Source: Chalciporus piperatus (Eukaryota; Basidiomycota; Agaricomycetes; Boletales; Boletaceae). From it: a DNA stretch of 64,000 nt. Of the stretch, positions 30,583 through 40,889 are shown one piece after another. The notes beneath the pieces were generated by a model. It was not told the origin of the DNA. It worked only from the letters and a program-made list of their open reading frames with translations, and did not search any database. The stretch's first letter is position 1. Each line of letters begins with the position of its first letter. Position numbers and translations under genes: made by a program. The DNA is taken from NCBI GenBank assembly GCA_038093975.1, contig JBBPTG010000035.1, forward strand, positions 62,001 to 126,000. The letters are read 5' to 3'.

Positions 30583-33500
30583 CTACGCGCCGATGTGTAC
30601 GAACAAGATCCGCTGATCAAGTGACAGCTTCACAGTCCTCAGTGCCTTGTGCAACGCGAACGCAGCACGGGTATGATCTAGACCATGATGTCCAGACTTG
30701 TCCACCACCATGTTCCGATAGAATGCCGCCATGATATCCTTCGCTTCAGCATCGCCTACCGCCCACATCGTCCCGACGACGGAACGGAAACCGACAAACT
30801 GCATCGCCGCAGCTAAATGGATGGCTTCGTCCGGACTGTCCTCGTATCCAACAGTGGCATGACAAGCGGACAGAGTGGCAAGTCGGGAGTGCTGCAAGTC
30901 GTACTGGATGATATGTTGAATCTTCAATAGCCCGTCGCCGAGTGCGAAGCCGGACTCGAAAGGTAGTTCGGGCTTCGGGATCCCATGGCAGGCAAAGTGG
31001 ACGAATTCACACTGTTGGAGTTCTTGGCCAACCCTGTCAACCTGGGCATCCTGGCCTTCGATGCACGTGAATGTCGCGTGAGCGGCGACAGACTCCCTGA
31101 TGCTGACGAGCTCCGCATGGACGTGTTCAAGCGTGGATTCACCGGGAGTCTCTCCATTCCCCACTGCAACGAAACGCGGCTTTCGCGAGGTCGAATCCAA
31201 TGGGCGTCGAGAGCGAATAAGAGCAGTCAAGGTTGGGGTATAAGAGGATACGTAGAGATCGGAGAATTTTGGTTTGTTCAGCCTGTATTCCCCGGCGGCG
31301 TGAAGAGGGAGAAGGGAAAACTCGGCGGTGGGCAACCACCAAATCCTTGACCGACGAGGACAGAATTTCTCGAGGACTTGAACAATCGGGGAAACAACGT
31401 GATCCCAGAGCTTGCGTAAAATCACGACGAGCTCTGATTGCACCTCTTGAGTTTTGCCCTTCTTCGTGATGTCGCCAAGATCCACTGACCACTCCTTGAT
31501 GCGTGCTTTCCGGACACGAAGAGGAACGTGGATGGGGTCTCTGTTGTAAAAAACGATGATTGCGTCGCAGCCATACCGGCTGGCGTTGACGATGATGACA
31601 GGTCCTTCGCTCGCTGCCGTTTGAAGGGCGGAGAAGTGTGGAGAGAGGAGGAAACGTGAATGGCCCGGTAGCTGGCGAATGTCGTCCACGATCTCTCGCA
31701 ATTCGTTGGTAAGGTGCCACGCCCGATCATCTTGAGGGTTAGAATCAAGAGTGTCACCAAGTGCACGAGAAACCGACAAGAACTTGTCTCCCAGCTCCTT
31801 TCCCTTGTCTCCAGAAACGATGACATCATCAAGAGGGGAACGGAGGCGAGTGAGCTGGCTCCAAAAGACACCACGGCCCTGTTCGAGGAGCTCGACCGCA
31901 CCGATGAGGGTGCCATGACGGATGGAAGCCGAAAATGCGTCCATCGCGAGGGAAGACATGCGATCCTTTAGAACAGTGAGGTGCTGAGGTAAACACGGGA
32001 GAGCGGCGAGATGAGTAGTGAGGATGCGGAGTGCCGTTTGATAGGCAGAGAGCGTTGTACGGTGTTCAACCTTTTCAGCCGCCCGAACCCAGGCGTGGGC
32101 AGCAGCCACGTTAGCAAAGGTTACTGATTGCGACAGATCTGAGAGTGTGGAATAAAGGTTGAATGCCTCTTCCCTATTCTTCTCGGAGTCCTGGGGGTGC
32201 ACAAGCAGGCAAGATGCAACACCATGCACTGATGAAGATCGGTCGGGATGTCCGTGTGGAAGAAGTTTTAATACAATGCGGTGGAGAGCGATCGCCTCAT
32301 CGAGGTCAGACACCCCCCCCAGCTTCCGGAACCGAGTTTTCAGGGCAATTGCAAGGTTGTTTAATGTCATGCATCGTTTGGAATGTCCGTCTGGGAAAAG
32401 TGCCAACGCGTTGCGGTAGAGGGCGATTGCCTCATCGAGGTCGGGTATCCCCCCTAGCTCCGAGAACCGAGTCTGAAGGGCAGTTGCAAGGTTGTTTAAT
32501 GACTTGGATCGTCCGGAATGCCCGTCCGGATGATGTGCCAATGCATTACGGTGGAGGGCAATGGCCTCATCAAGGTCAGACAACCCCCCGACCTGCTCGA
32601 ACCGAGTGTGGAGGGCACTCGCAAGATTGTTGGACAACTTGAATTGTCCGGGATGTCCGTCTGGAAAAAGTATCAATGGATCACGGAAGAGGGCAATGGC
32701 CTCATCAAGGTCATACATCCCGCCCAGCTCTTCGAATCGAGTACAGAGGGCACCTGCGAGGTTGTTCGATGACGTGGATCGTGCTGGATGTGCATCCGGA
32801 CAAAGAGCCAATGCACTGCGGTGGAGGGAAATTGCCTCGTCCAGATCAGACATCCGCCCCAGCTCGTCGAACCGAATACAGAGGGCATCTGCAAGGTTGT
32901 TTAACGACGAGGATTGGTTGAGATGTCCATCTGGACGAAGTGCCAATGCATTGCGGTGGAGGGCAATTGCCTCATCCAGGTCAGGCATACCCCCTACCAG
33001 CTCGAACCGAGTGCTGAGGGCAATTGCAAGGTTATTTAATGGCGTAGATCGCTTGGGATGTTCGGCTGGAAAAAGTGCCAATGCGCTGCGGTGGAGTATG
33101 ATCACCTCGTCAAGGTCGGAAATCTGTCCCCCCATGTCCTCGAACCGTATCTGGAGGGCATCTGCGAAGTTGTTTAATGACGTGGCTCGTGCGGGATGTC
33201 CGTCTGGACGAAGTGCCAATGCATCGCGGTGGAGGGCGATTGCCTCATCCAGGTCAGACATCCCCCTCAGCTCCTCGAACCGAATCTGGAGGGTGGTTGC
33301 AAGATTGTTTAATGACTTGGATCGTCCGGAATGCCTGTCCGGACGAAGTGCCAATGCATTCCGATGGAAGGCAATTGCCTCGTCCAGGTCAGACATGCCC
33401 CTCAGCTCCTCGAACCGAGTGTGGAGGGCATCTGCAAGGTTGTTGAACAGCTTGGATTGGCGGGGATGTCCATCAGGACAAAGCGCCGACGAGTTGCGGT

Positions 33501-35016
33501 GGAGGGCAATGGCCTCATCGAGGTCAGACAACCCGCCCACCTGCTCGAACCGAGCGTGGAGGACAGTTGCGAGGTTGCTCAATGACATGGATCGGCCGGG
33601 ATGTCTGTCGGGACGAAGCGCCAATGCATTGCGGTAGAGGACAATCGCCTCATCGAGGTCGGGTATTCCCCCCAGCTCCTCGAACCGAGTGTGGAGGGCA
33701 TCCGCGAGATTATTTAATGACGTGGCCTGATTAGGGTGTCCGTCCAGACAAAGTGCCAATGCATTCCGGTGGAGGGTGATCGCCTCATCAAGTTCAGACA
33801 TCCCCTCCACCTGCTTGGATCGAGTCTGGAGGGCAGTTGCAAGGTTGTTTAATGAGGCGAATTGTTCGGGATGTCCAGCGGAACAAAGCGCCAATGCATT
33901 ACGGTGGAGGAGGATCGCCTCATCCAGGTCAGACATCCGCCCCCCCAGCTTCTCGAACCGAGTGTGGAGAGCATCTGCGAGGTTGTTTAATGACGTGAAT
34001 TGTTCAGGATGTCCGTTTGGACGAAGTGCCAATGCATCACGGTGGAGGGCGATTGCCTCGTCCAGGTCGGGTATCCCCCCCAGCTCGAACTGAGTGTGGA
34101 GGGCATCTGCGAGACTGTTTAATGATGTGGACCGATCAAGGTGTCCGTCTGGACGCAGTGCCAATGCGTTCCGGTGGAGGGTGATTGCCTCATCGAGGTC
34201 GGGTTTCTCCCCTAGGTCCTCGAACCGAGTCTGCAGGGCATCTGCGAGATTGTTTAATGATGCGGATCGTCTGGAATGTTCGTCCGGACGAAGCGCTAAT
34301 GCATTGCGGTGGAGGAGGATTGCCTCATCCAGGTCAGAGATCCCCTTCAGCTCCTCGAACCGAGTGTGGAGGGCATCTGCGAGGTTGTTCAACGATGTGG
34401 ATTGTTCGGGATGTCCGTCTGGACGAAGTGCTAATGCATTGCGATGGAGGGTGATCGCCTCATCGAGGTTGGGTATTCCCCCCAGTTCCTCGAACCGAGT
34501 GTGAAGGGCATCTGCGAGGTTGTTTAATGGCGTAAATTGTTCGGGATGTCCGTCTGGACGAAGCGCCAATGAATTGCGATGGAGGGTGATCGCCTCGTCG
34601 AGGTTGGGTATCTCCCCCAGTTCGTCGAACCGAGTCTGCAGGGCATCTGCGAGGTTGTCCAATGATGTGGATTGTTCGGGATGTCCGTCTGGACGCAGTG
34701 CCAATGCATCGCGGTGGAGGGCGATTGCCTCATCGAGGCTGGGTATCCCCCCTAGGTCCTCGAACCGAGTCTGCAGAGCATCTGCGAGGTTGTTCAATGA
34801 CGTGGACCGATCAGGGTGTCCGTCTGGACGAAATACCAACGTATTGCGGTGGAGGGTGATCGCCTCGTCGAGGTCGGGGATCTCCCCCAGCTCCTCGTAC
34901 CGAGTCTGCAGAGCATCTGCGAGGCTCTCTAGTGACCTGGCCATGTCAGGATGACTTTGGGGGAGAAGTGCCAACTCAGCACGCTGGCGGCAAATTTGCT
35001 CGTCGATCTCAGACAT
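30583..35016 (-). CDS. TPR-CHAT (caspase-like) protein, copy B
   Basis: A single-exon coding region of 1477 residues from Met 35016 (MSEIDEQICRQRAELALLPQ), the position matching the start of CHAT-A. The longer frame from 35112 is rejected because that ATG lies inside the conserved leader intron. It has 19 full TPR-like units of 44-46 residues plus a partial unit, more diverged from each other than in copy A. The linker and CHAT domain follow and are very similar to copy A. FVHFACHG and LSACHATVG are both kept, so the His/Cys dyad is intact; the end FVHIGA is the same. The similarity to CHAT-A stops about 8 bp after the stop codon. Probable function as for copy A: a regulated protease with a TPR sensor or scaffold region (inference). 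Confidence 0.9.
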   Translation of the reverse strand: MSEIDEQICRQRAELALLPQSHPDMARSLESLADALQTRYEELGEIPDLDEAITLHRNTLVFRPDGHPDRSTSLNNLADALQTRFEDLGGIPSLDEAIALHRDALALRPDGHPEQSTSLDNLADALQTRFDELGEIPNLDEAITLHRNSLALRPDGHPEQFTPLNNLADALHTRFEELGGIPNLDEAITLHRNALALRPDGHPEQSTSLNNLADALHTRFEELKGISDLDEAILLHRNALALRPDEHSRRSASLNNLADALQTRFEDLGEKPDLDEAITLHRNALALRPDGHLDRSTSLNSLADALHTQFELGGIPDLDEAIALHRDALALRPNGHPEQFTSLNNLADALHTRFEKLGGRMSDLDEAILLHRNALALCSAGHPEQFASLNNLATALQTRSKQVEGMSELDEAITLHRNALALCLDGHPNQATSLNNLADALHTRFEELGGIPDLDEAIVLYRNALALRPDRHPGRSMSLSNLATVLHARFEQVGGLSDLDEAIALHRNSSALCPDGHPRQSKLFNNLADALHTRFEELRGMSDLDEAIAFHRNALALRPDRHSGRSKSLNNLATTLQIRFEELRGMSDLDEAIALHRDALALRPDGHPARATSLNNFADALQIRFEDMGGQISDLDEVIILHRSALALFPAEHPKRSTPLNNLAIALSTRFELVGGMPDLDEAIALHRNALALRPDGHLNQSSSLNNLADALCIRFDELGRMSDLDEAISLHRSALALCPDAHPARSTSSNNLAGALCTRFEELGGMYDLDEAIALFRDPLILFPDGHPGQFKLSNNLASALHTRFEQVGGLSDLDEAIALHRNALAHHPDGHSGRSKSLNNLATALQTRFSELGGIPDLDEAIALYRNALALFPDGHSKRCMTLNNLAIALKTRFRKLGGVSDLDEAIALHRIVLKLLPHGHPDRSSSVHGVASCLLVHPQDSEKNREEAFNLYSTLSDLSQSVTFANVAAAHAWVRAAEKVEHRTTLSAYQTALRILTTHLAALPCLPQHLTVLKDRMSSLAMDAFSASIRHGTLIGAVELLEQGRGVFWSQLTRLRSPLDDVIVSGDKGKELGDKFLSVSRALGDTLDSNPQDDRAWHLTNELREIVDDIRQLPGHSRFLLSPHFSALQTAASEGPVIIVNASRYGCDAIIVFYNRDPIHVPLRVRKARIKEWSVDLGDITKKGKTQEVQSELVVILRKLWDHVVSPIVQVLEKFCPRRSRIWWLPTAEFSLLPLHAAGEYRLNKPKFSDLYVSSYTPTLTALIRSRRPLDSTSRKPRFVAVGNGETPGESTLEHVHAELVSIRESVAAHATFTCIEGQDAQVDRVGQELQQCEFVHFACHGIPKPELPFESGFALGDGLLKIQHIIQYDLQHSRLATLSACHATVGYEDSPDEAIHLAAAMQFVGFRSVVGTMWAVGDAEAKDIMAAFYRNMVVDKSGHHGLDHTRAAFALHKALRTVKLSLDQRILFVHIGA

Positions 35017-36860
35017 GGCAGTGCGCTGGACGAGCGGGAGTAGGTGGGGAATGAAATGGATTGATTGGGGAAACGGTGTTCTTGAAGTAAGCCGCGTCAG
35101 ACCTACGAACATTCAGTATCGACGATATTCTCACATACAATCTACTCACCGTCGCATATATGCGGGGGACTGAGAAAGAGGGAAGGGCAGAATGTGGCTA
35201 CGGGGCAAAGGACCTCCCGCGAGGTAAGAACGTCGTGTTTCTTTGTTTATTGCACCGTACGTTGGTGGGGAGGGGGAAGTTGGGAGAAAGCGCTGCCGGC
35301 TCGGGTTCTGGACAATCATTAATACTCAGTATTCAGTACTCAGTCACGATGCATTTTTGAGCATATCTCCGTGCAAATGACAATTGTTCATACCTTGAAT
35401 GATACGTTGACATCAATCGTGCACCTCGTTCATATCTTCCCGGAAGTCTTGCGCACTGCAAACGTTGTAGTTAGGCTTCTGTTTTGGAAACGAAACGTGC
35501 TTGTGACTGACGACACTTACTTAGTCTGCCTTGGGTAGAAAGTGGTGGGATGAGCACCGTGGGAAATCGAGATCCCGCATGTCGAGTGATGCAGTCCGTC
35601 TTGTCTCCCTCATGCATAAGTATAAGTACGTTCGCGAAGGGTGCGTCAGGCCTCCCGCACCTACCTACTAGCCGCTGGTGCCATGGGGCATCGCCCGACC
35701 CCTCAAGAAGCGTCGATCCACCGTGAACACCTACGTTGCTTAAATTTAAACCATCACAACAAAGAGAATGCGCTGCCAGTGCTTTCCTAGCCCGTCATTG
35801 ATACACAAACCACCACTTCCGAGTCCTCGAACTCCATCCAACATACCAAGTCAGGGCAGTGTCAATGTCCAGTCCCCCACTGTGACACTCCCTCTGATTA
35901 ATTCATCAGTGGCACGGGGCCATCTAATCAATTAATCAGCGGAGGTCAGCAAGAGGTCAGTGTCAATCAGCACAGACCGTGCCAACCAATATGTACCGTG
36001 ACCCTGACACATTGCACTGACCACCAGCAGGTTGAGTAGTCCCATGACGCGTCCGCGTCAAGCACCGCACACCGTGTCTTGCTAGGCGCGTGTCTCATGG
36101 CGTCCCGCGGGGCGCACGTCCCAGTGCACAGTAAGTCGAACGAGTCCACTGCGTCTCCATATTTATGTACGTCCGTGACGACCTACACAGTATACCACGT
36201 CAGATTTAGGTTCACGCTGGTTCACGCAGCAAGGGGGCTCCAACATTACGTCTTGTCACCAACGAACCACCCCGGATCATCCAAGCTTTTACACCTCCAA
36301 TCGTCCAATCTTCTCTGACCCCACCATCAGCGATCGTCCATCTTATGAGAGTGCCTCACCGTGACATTGGCAGTGCCAACAGTGTACGCCACACATGCAT
36401 GACCCGTGACGGCCCTACGGACACCCTCGTCCCGCTTATCCACGTACTTATTGGAAACGACCAGTGGGTCCCTATGTGCGTCTACGTCTTACTATTGAGC
36501 CCTGCCATTTTACGCCCAGACGGGTTTCACGCCTTCTCTATGGTTCAGTAATTCAACCGGATCTTCCGTCAAACAGAGTGGAGACTCAACTCCAACCACC
36601 ATGTCTTCTCGTCGCTACCGCTAAAGGGTGAGTGCTTTGCGGGGCCATGATCATCACCGTGATAAGAAACAATCTATACCCCGATTCATGGGTCGCTTTG
36701 CTCGCCGCGGAACTTGGAACTTGGAGCAGAATAACCAAGACCATCATTAGCGGGATCAAAGGGGACGGTCGAAATCGCCTCGTGATCGGAACGCAAGGGG
36801 CCCCACTTCCAAGGGTGAAATGATGCGTGTAACTTATCGCTCCTAAACATACAACAGCCT
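35017..36860 (-). repeat. conserved upstream flank of TPR-CHAT gene, copy B
   Basis: Inverted copy of 9045-11283 with indels. Its outer end, aggctgttgt at 36860-36851, corresponds to A position 9045, the base adjacent to where the short repeat of copy B ends. Includes the leader intron 35149-35103 and the inverted 35-bp segment at 36644-36678. Beyond 36860 the similarity ends. No gene is supported inside it. Confidence 0.8.
36644..36678. repeat. 35-bp micro-inverted segment, copy B
   Basis: Relative to the duplicated flank, this segment is in the opposite orientation to its counterpart at 9269-9303, while the sequences on both sides stay collinear. Confidence 0.8.
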
Positions 36861-37147
36861 CGCCCGCTTTTTCCCGCATCTGTAGCAAATCAAACATAGA
36901 GAACAGGAAGACACAAGATTCGGGGCCACAAAAGGGCGAAAGCTCGACATTCGACAAGGTGATCGCTGGCTGAGGGGCATTGAGCAAGTGACTATCTACT
37001 TAACACTGAAATAATAGGTGTACAGTGAGTAGAGGAAGACGTAGGACGCACATATGGACATCAGTTCTGGATGCGCTGCCTCTTGTTTGTGCGAGTGCAT
37101 ATCCATCCGCTGTGCTTATTTTGAACTTCGAGAGCGTGCTAGGCCTT

Positions 37148-37709
37148 CTAGGACGATCTCTCTCTAAGAGCAGGAATTGAATTGGCATCCTCTGCCAGTC
37201 TACGAAACCTGAATGGTAAGCTGGGCCCTAATACGCGAAAATGAGCCAAGAACGCACCCATTGTTCCGTCATCTCCAGAACGAACAAAACGAAGCCGTCG
37301 TTCCTCATCGGCTCGTGTGAGCACGTAGTACAGCCTGTCCGCTTGTTCTACACTGATAGTGCTCTCAGCGTCACTGCTGATGATCGTTCTACCATCGCTC
37401 GTCACCGCAAGATCATAGACGGAATCCGTGTGCAGAATTCGGTATCCCCTCCACTGCACCGTCGACTAGTCTCCCGTAGGCAGCCCCTTAGGTAGGAAGA
37501 CAGTCGTTCCTACTCTTCTAAGGACCATCGACGAGATTCCAGACCCTGACGGTACCATCGAGAGAACCAGTAACTAGCCATTGTCCCCCATTGGCGGGAA
37601 GGAATACTATCTGATTGACCTGATCATCGTGACCAAACATTGAGAGGATAGGCTCAGCATCGCGCTGGCTGGACCAGGGTGCGTAGTTCGACATGGACAG
37701 ACAAGGCAA
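37148..37709 (-). pseudogene. WD40-repeat fragment
   Basis: Two pieces read as WD40 blades: HDDQVNQIVFLPANGG with QWLVTGSLDGTVRVWNLVDG (37650-37520), then HTDSVYDLAVTSDGRTIISS (37430-37370). They are separated by a possible intron (stop after VDGP; acceptor near 37494). About 160 residues in total, too short for a propeller, and no further blades are seen towards 36861 or upstream, where the nuclease gene begins at 37904. Most likely a truncated remnant, perhaps cut when locus B arrived next to it; a short expressed gene cannot be excluded. Confidence 0.5.
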
Positions 37710-37903
37710 GTCTTATGGCTGTGGCTGTGCTGCTACTCGAAACGGTTAGCTCAACTAGCTGTGGGGAATTGACGCGTTGTCTTGACAGGTCTCATAAGTT
37801 AGAGTCCTCGGGGAACGAGACTCTTTGTCCTCAACTTGGCCTCGGTATAAGAGGACAAAGCTTTGGAAGACTGACTCGTACTTTGAAACGTTGAACACCC
37901 ACT

Positions 37904-39218
37904 ATGCGATTTTCTTCGCTGCTCGCATGCGCTCTCGGCGCTGCTATCATACCAGAGACATACGCATGGGGCGTCGTCGGTACGCGTCACTTCGCGTCCT
38001 CGACCTTTCTAACACTCACCTGAACTACAGGGCATGAAATTGTTGCGACAATCGCGCAGATGCATCTTCACCCGACCGTGATGCCCAAGCTATGTGATAT
38101 CCTCCACTACACCGGAGAGTGCCACCTCGCACCCGTCGCAGGTTGGGCAGACCGGATACGTGGTCTGCCGCAATTTAGATGGACCGGTCCTCTCCATTAC
38201 ATCGGTGCCGTTGACGACTACCCCAGTTCAACTTGTGCTTTCCCAGGTTCAGGTGGATGGGAAGGTCGGACGAATATCAACGTCCTGAGTGGTATCAGAA
38301 ATACCACGAATGTTTTACAGGAATACGAGGGATTCCGCAAAGCCGGGATGATTGTTGCGGGCGAGGACCATGTTCAGGACGCACTCAAGTTTTTGATCCA
38401 TTTCATGGGAGACATGCACATGCCACTCCATCTTACCGGTAGAGACCGTGGTGGCAACGGCGACAAAGTTTCCTTCGACGGACGTACCACTAGTACGTAC
38501 TCCTTCCTGTCTCTAACGTTCGTTCTGATAATTCTTTCTGACAGACCTCCATTCGCTATGGGATAGCTTACTAATCTCCCAGCGATTGCGTACCCTGTCG
38601 CGAAACTATTCTCAACCCCTCCCTATCCCCGAGGTCGAAGACCACCTCCGAGATACCATATATGACCCTTACATCCGTCGGCTAGTCTGGGAGGGTTTGC
38701 TCGGGAAGTGGGAAGACGAGATCGATTCGTGGCTCACTTGCCCTTCTATCCAACGAGTCCCAACCCAGGCCGCATCTACTTGGCAGAGTATCCTATTCTG
38801 GTTCACAAATCTACCCAGTCTTAGCGGGGACGGCCTCGGCGTAGACGACGATACCCTCTGCCCTTACTCCTGGGCCAAGCCAATCCATCAGCTCAACTGT
38901 CAAATCGTATTCCCCAAGGCTCTAGACGAGCCCTCTTACAACCGAGTCTCATTCTTCGAGATGCCCTCAAAGGACGAAGGGCACGTTTGCGGCTCATCCC
39001 ACCTCGACGACGAGTACGACCACTTTGCCGCCCGCAAACCCACGAAATCCCCTTACATAGAGCTCGATACCCCAGAGTATGCTGGAGTCATCAAGGAACA
39101 GTGGATAATAGAGAAGTTGTTGACGCAAGGCGGGATGCGACTGGCTGCGGTTTTGAATTGGATCTTTGCAGAGCCTGAGCAGGGTGAGATCCTGCGTGGG
39201 CGGTCTGTGACTTTGTAG
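37904..39218 (+). CDS. secreted S1/P1-type nuclease
   Basis: Zinc-dependent single-strand endonuclease / 3'-nucleotidase family. Exons 37904-37979, 38031-38492 and 38545-39218 give 403 residues. Signal peptide MRFSSLLACALGAAIIPETY-A, then the mature protein starts WG, placing the family's N-terminal metal-binding Trp correctly. Further ligand motifs: GHEIVATIAQMHL, GWADRIRGLPQF, GPLHYIGAVDD, LKFLIHFMGDMHMPLHLTGR with GGNGDKVSFDG, and NLHSLWDSLLISQRL. An NTTN glycosylation site is present. Expected to be exported and to act on nucleic acids outside the cell or in the vacuole. Typical length; no break. Confidence 0.92.
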
Positions 39219-39410
39219 TGTATTCTATTGATTGGAGCGTGTAGAAACTTGTATTAGTGTGGATAAACTAGCTAGCATGGACCTGAGGCAATATCGATTT
39301 TGATTTACAGTTGTCAAACCGCATGGCAAGATCCGGCGACTCTCTGTTCGAGATAATTCCCAATGTCATTTGGAGTGCCGACTCGGGAATGCGGATACGA
39401 TCACCAGGGA

Positions 39411-40889
39411 CTAACACCAAATCAGTGACATCAACTCATCTACATGCACCGTACTCACGATATTTTGGTGGTGGTGGACCCCTCGGCTGAGTAGGTGCGC
39501 GTGGCGGCTAGGTGTAGATCCAGCGCTAGGAGGAGGTCCATGTTGCTGTTGTTGTTGAGGTGGGGGAGGTAAACCACGCCATGCGTGTCGACTCTGAGGA
39601 GGGAGTCCTCTCATCTGCGGCGGTCCCGTAGGTACTCAACGGCTTCCTTGTATCCGCGGCAAGTCTGGATCAAACATACTTGACAGCACCGGAAGACGGT
39701 AACCTTCTCAACGAACGTCTGCAAAGCATGTGCGTGAGTCGCATAGTGCGACATAGACTCCGAAACATCCACGGCAGGGACTCGGTGTCCCTCTTCCTCC
39801 GCAAGTTCCTCTATCCAAATATTGACCAATCTCTCCAGACGGCCCGCAGCGAGATATGTCAACGTGGCTATCTTCTTGGGTTCTAGGGCCGCCGCAACAA
39901 TCTCTCCTTCGTCCTCTTCATTCTCCAAGCTTGGAACTCGAGCCGCGCCTCGAGCTGCTCTGCGAGTCCTCCAAACTCGTCCGCGGACGCAAACGTGCAA
40001 AGAACGACGAAGACTTCTGCCCATTCAGAGAGATCGGCGTTCTGAACGATATCGTCGAGATCATTGATGACGATGCTCTGGAAGAGACGAAGGTAGGGCT
40101 CAAAGTATGCTTTCTGAGTGCGTTTCAAGAGCTCGTCGCCACCTTTGATGGCGAGGAGTGCATCGGCATAGCGTTCCGTGGAGAGACAAAGTTCGACGGC
40201 GCTCGAGAAGTCTCCAAGGACCAACGCGCGTGTGATAAGCCTATCTGTCTCGCTTTCGTCAGTGGAGATCCTGAAAATGTTGCTCTGTCAACAACATAGT
40301 TTATCTGAGGGACGACAGTTTGCGAATCGTTGGCATCCGTGTCTTGAATGGCAGCCATGGTGCTGCAGAAATCAGCCCCGAAATTACCAAAAGCGACATC
40401 ACTGGTACGCTTAAGAAACGGAACGTGATCACTGACAGCTAACTGGACGAATGGAAAACTACGGACTCTGCCTGCACGATGATCTTTTCAGGATCCCACA
40501 AAAAAAGTTCACCGATCTCCATGCCTGCAGCAATGACGCCGCGTAACCGGTCCTTGCGGACTTGTCCCCATGCGATGCGGTTGAATCTATAAGGCCATGC
40601 AGCTCAACTCGCGAAAAGAAAAGACTAGGACGGTGTAAAATTACCTCGACGTATCCCTGACAAGAGGCTTTGAATCTGCATCGGCACCAATTGGGTAGAG
40701 TTCATTCTTACTCATAAAGTCAAGTTGCCATATTTCGAGCTGATATTCGTCGGACTCGGAGAAAGACTCGTCGAGTGAGCCAGCAATGGTGCCGATCGCG
40801 ATGAGAGGGTGTTCAAGTTGGCGACCAGGAATACTGAAATGGTCAAGCTGGTCGATGATATAGAGGCCATCGTGCGGCTTGAAGGGCAC
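39411..40889 (-). pseudogene. SEC31: SEC31 (COPII coat) relic lacking most of the WD40 propeller
   Basis: Reads in order: first-blade text HPLIAIGTIAGSLDESFSES and EYQLEIWQLDFMSKNELYP; RLRGVIAAGMEIGELFLWDP; then TSDVAFGNFGADF; ESETDRLITRALVLGDFSSA followed by VELCLSTERYADALLAIKGG; IVQNADLSEWAEVFVVLCTF; AGRLERLVNIWIEELAEEEG; and a short Pro/Gln-rich end. These are SEC31 landmarks, but blades 2-7 (some 300 residues) are absent between ELFLWDP and SDVAFGNFG. The frame also changes at about 40290 and again near 39940 without usable splice sites, and the Pro-rich region is very short. A functional SEC31 is essential, so an intact copy should exist elsewhere. This copy is best read as a decayed duplicate. 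Confidence 0.75.

Noticed and set aside
32561..33637. Long antisense reading frame (358 residues) across the TPR array of CHAT-B, and similar ones across CHAT-A
   Set aside because: The repeat unit is 135 bp (or 132-138), so a frame free of stops in one unit stays free in all. The sense frame carries the recognisable TPR-CHAT protein.
35017..35112. Upstream in-frame ATG that would add 32 residues to CHAT-B
   Set aside because: The ATG lies inside the conserved leader intron (35149-35103), and CHAT-A starts at the downstream Met.
8942..36860. Loci A and B as a transposable element with terminal inverted repeats
   Set aside because: The copies are one pair, with no transposase, no terminal repeats at each copy and no target duplication. 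The permuted order fits a repair or circle origin better.
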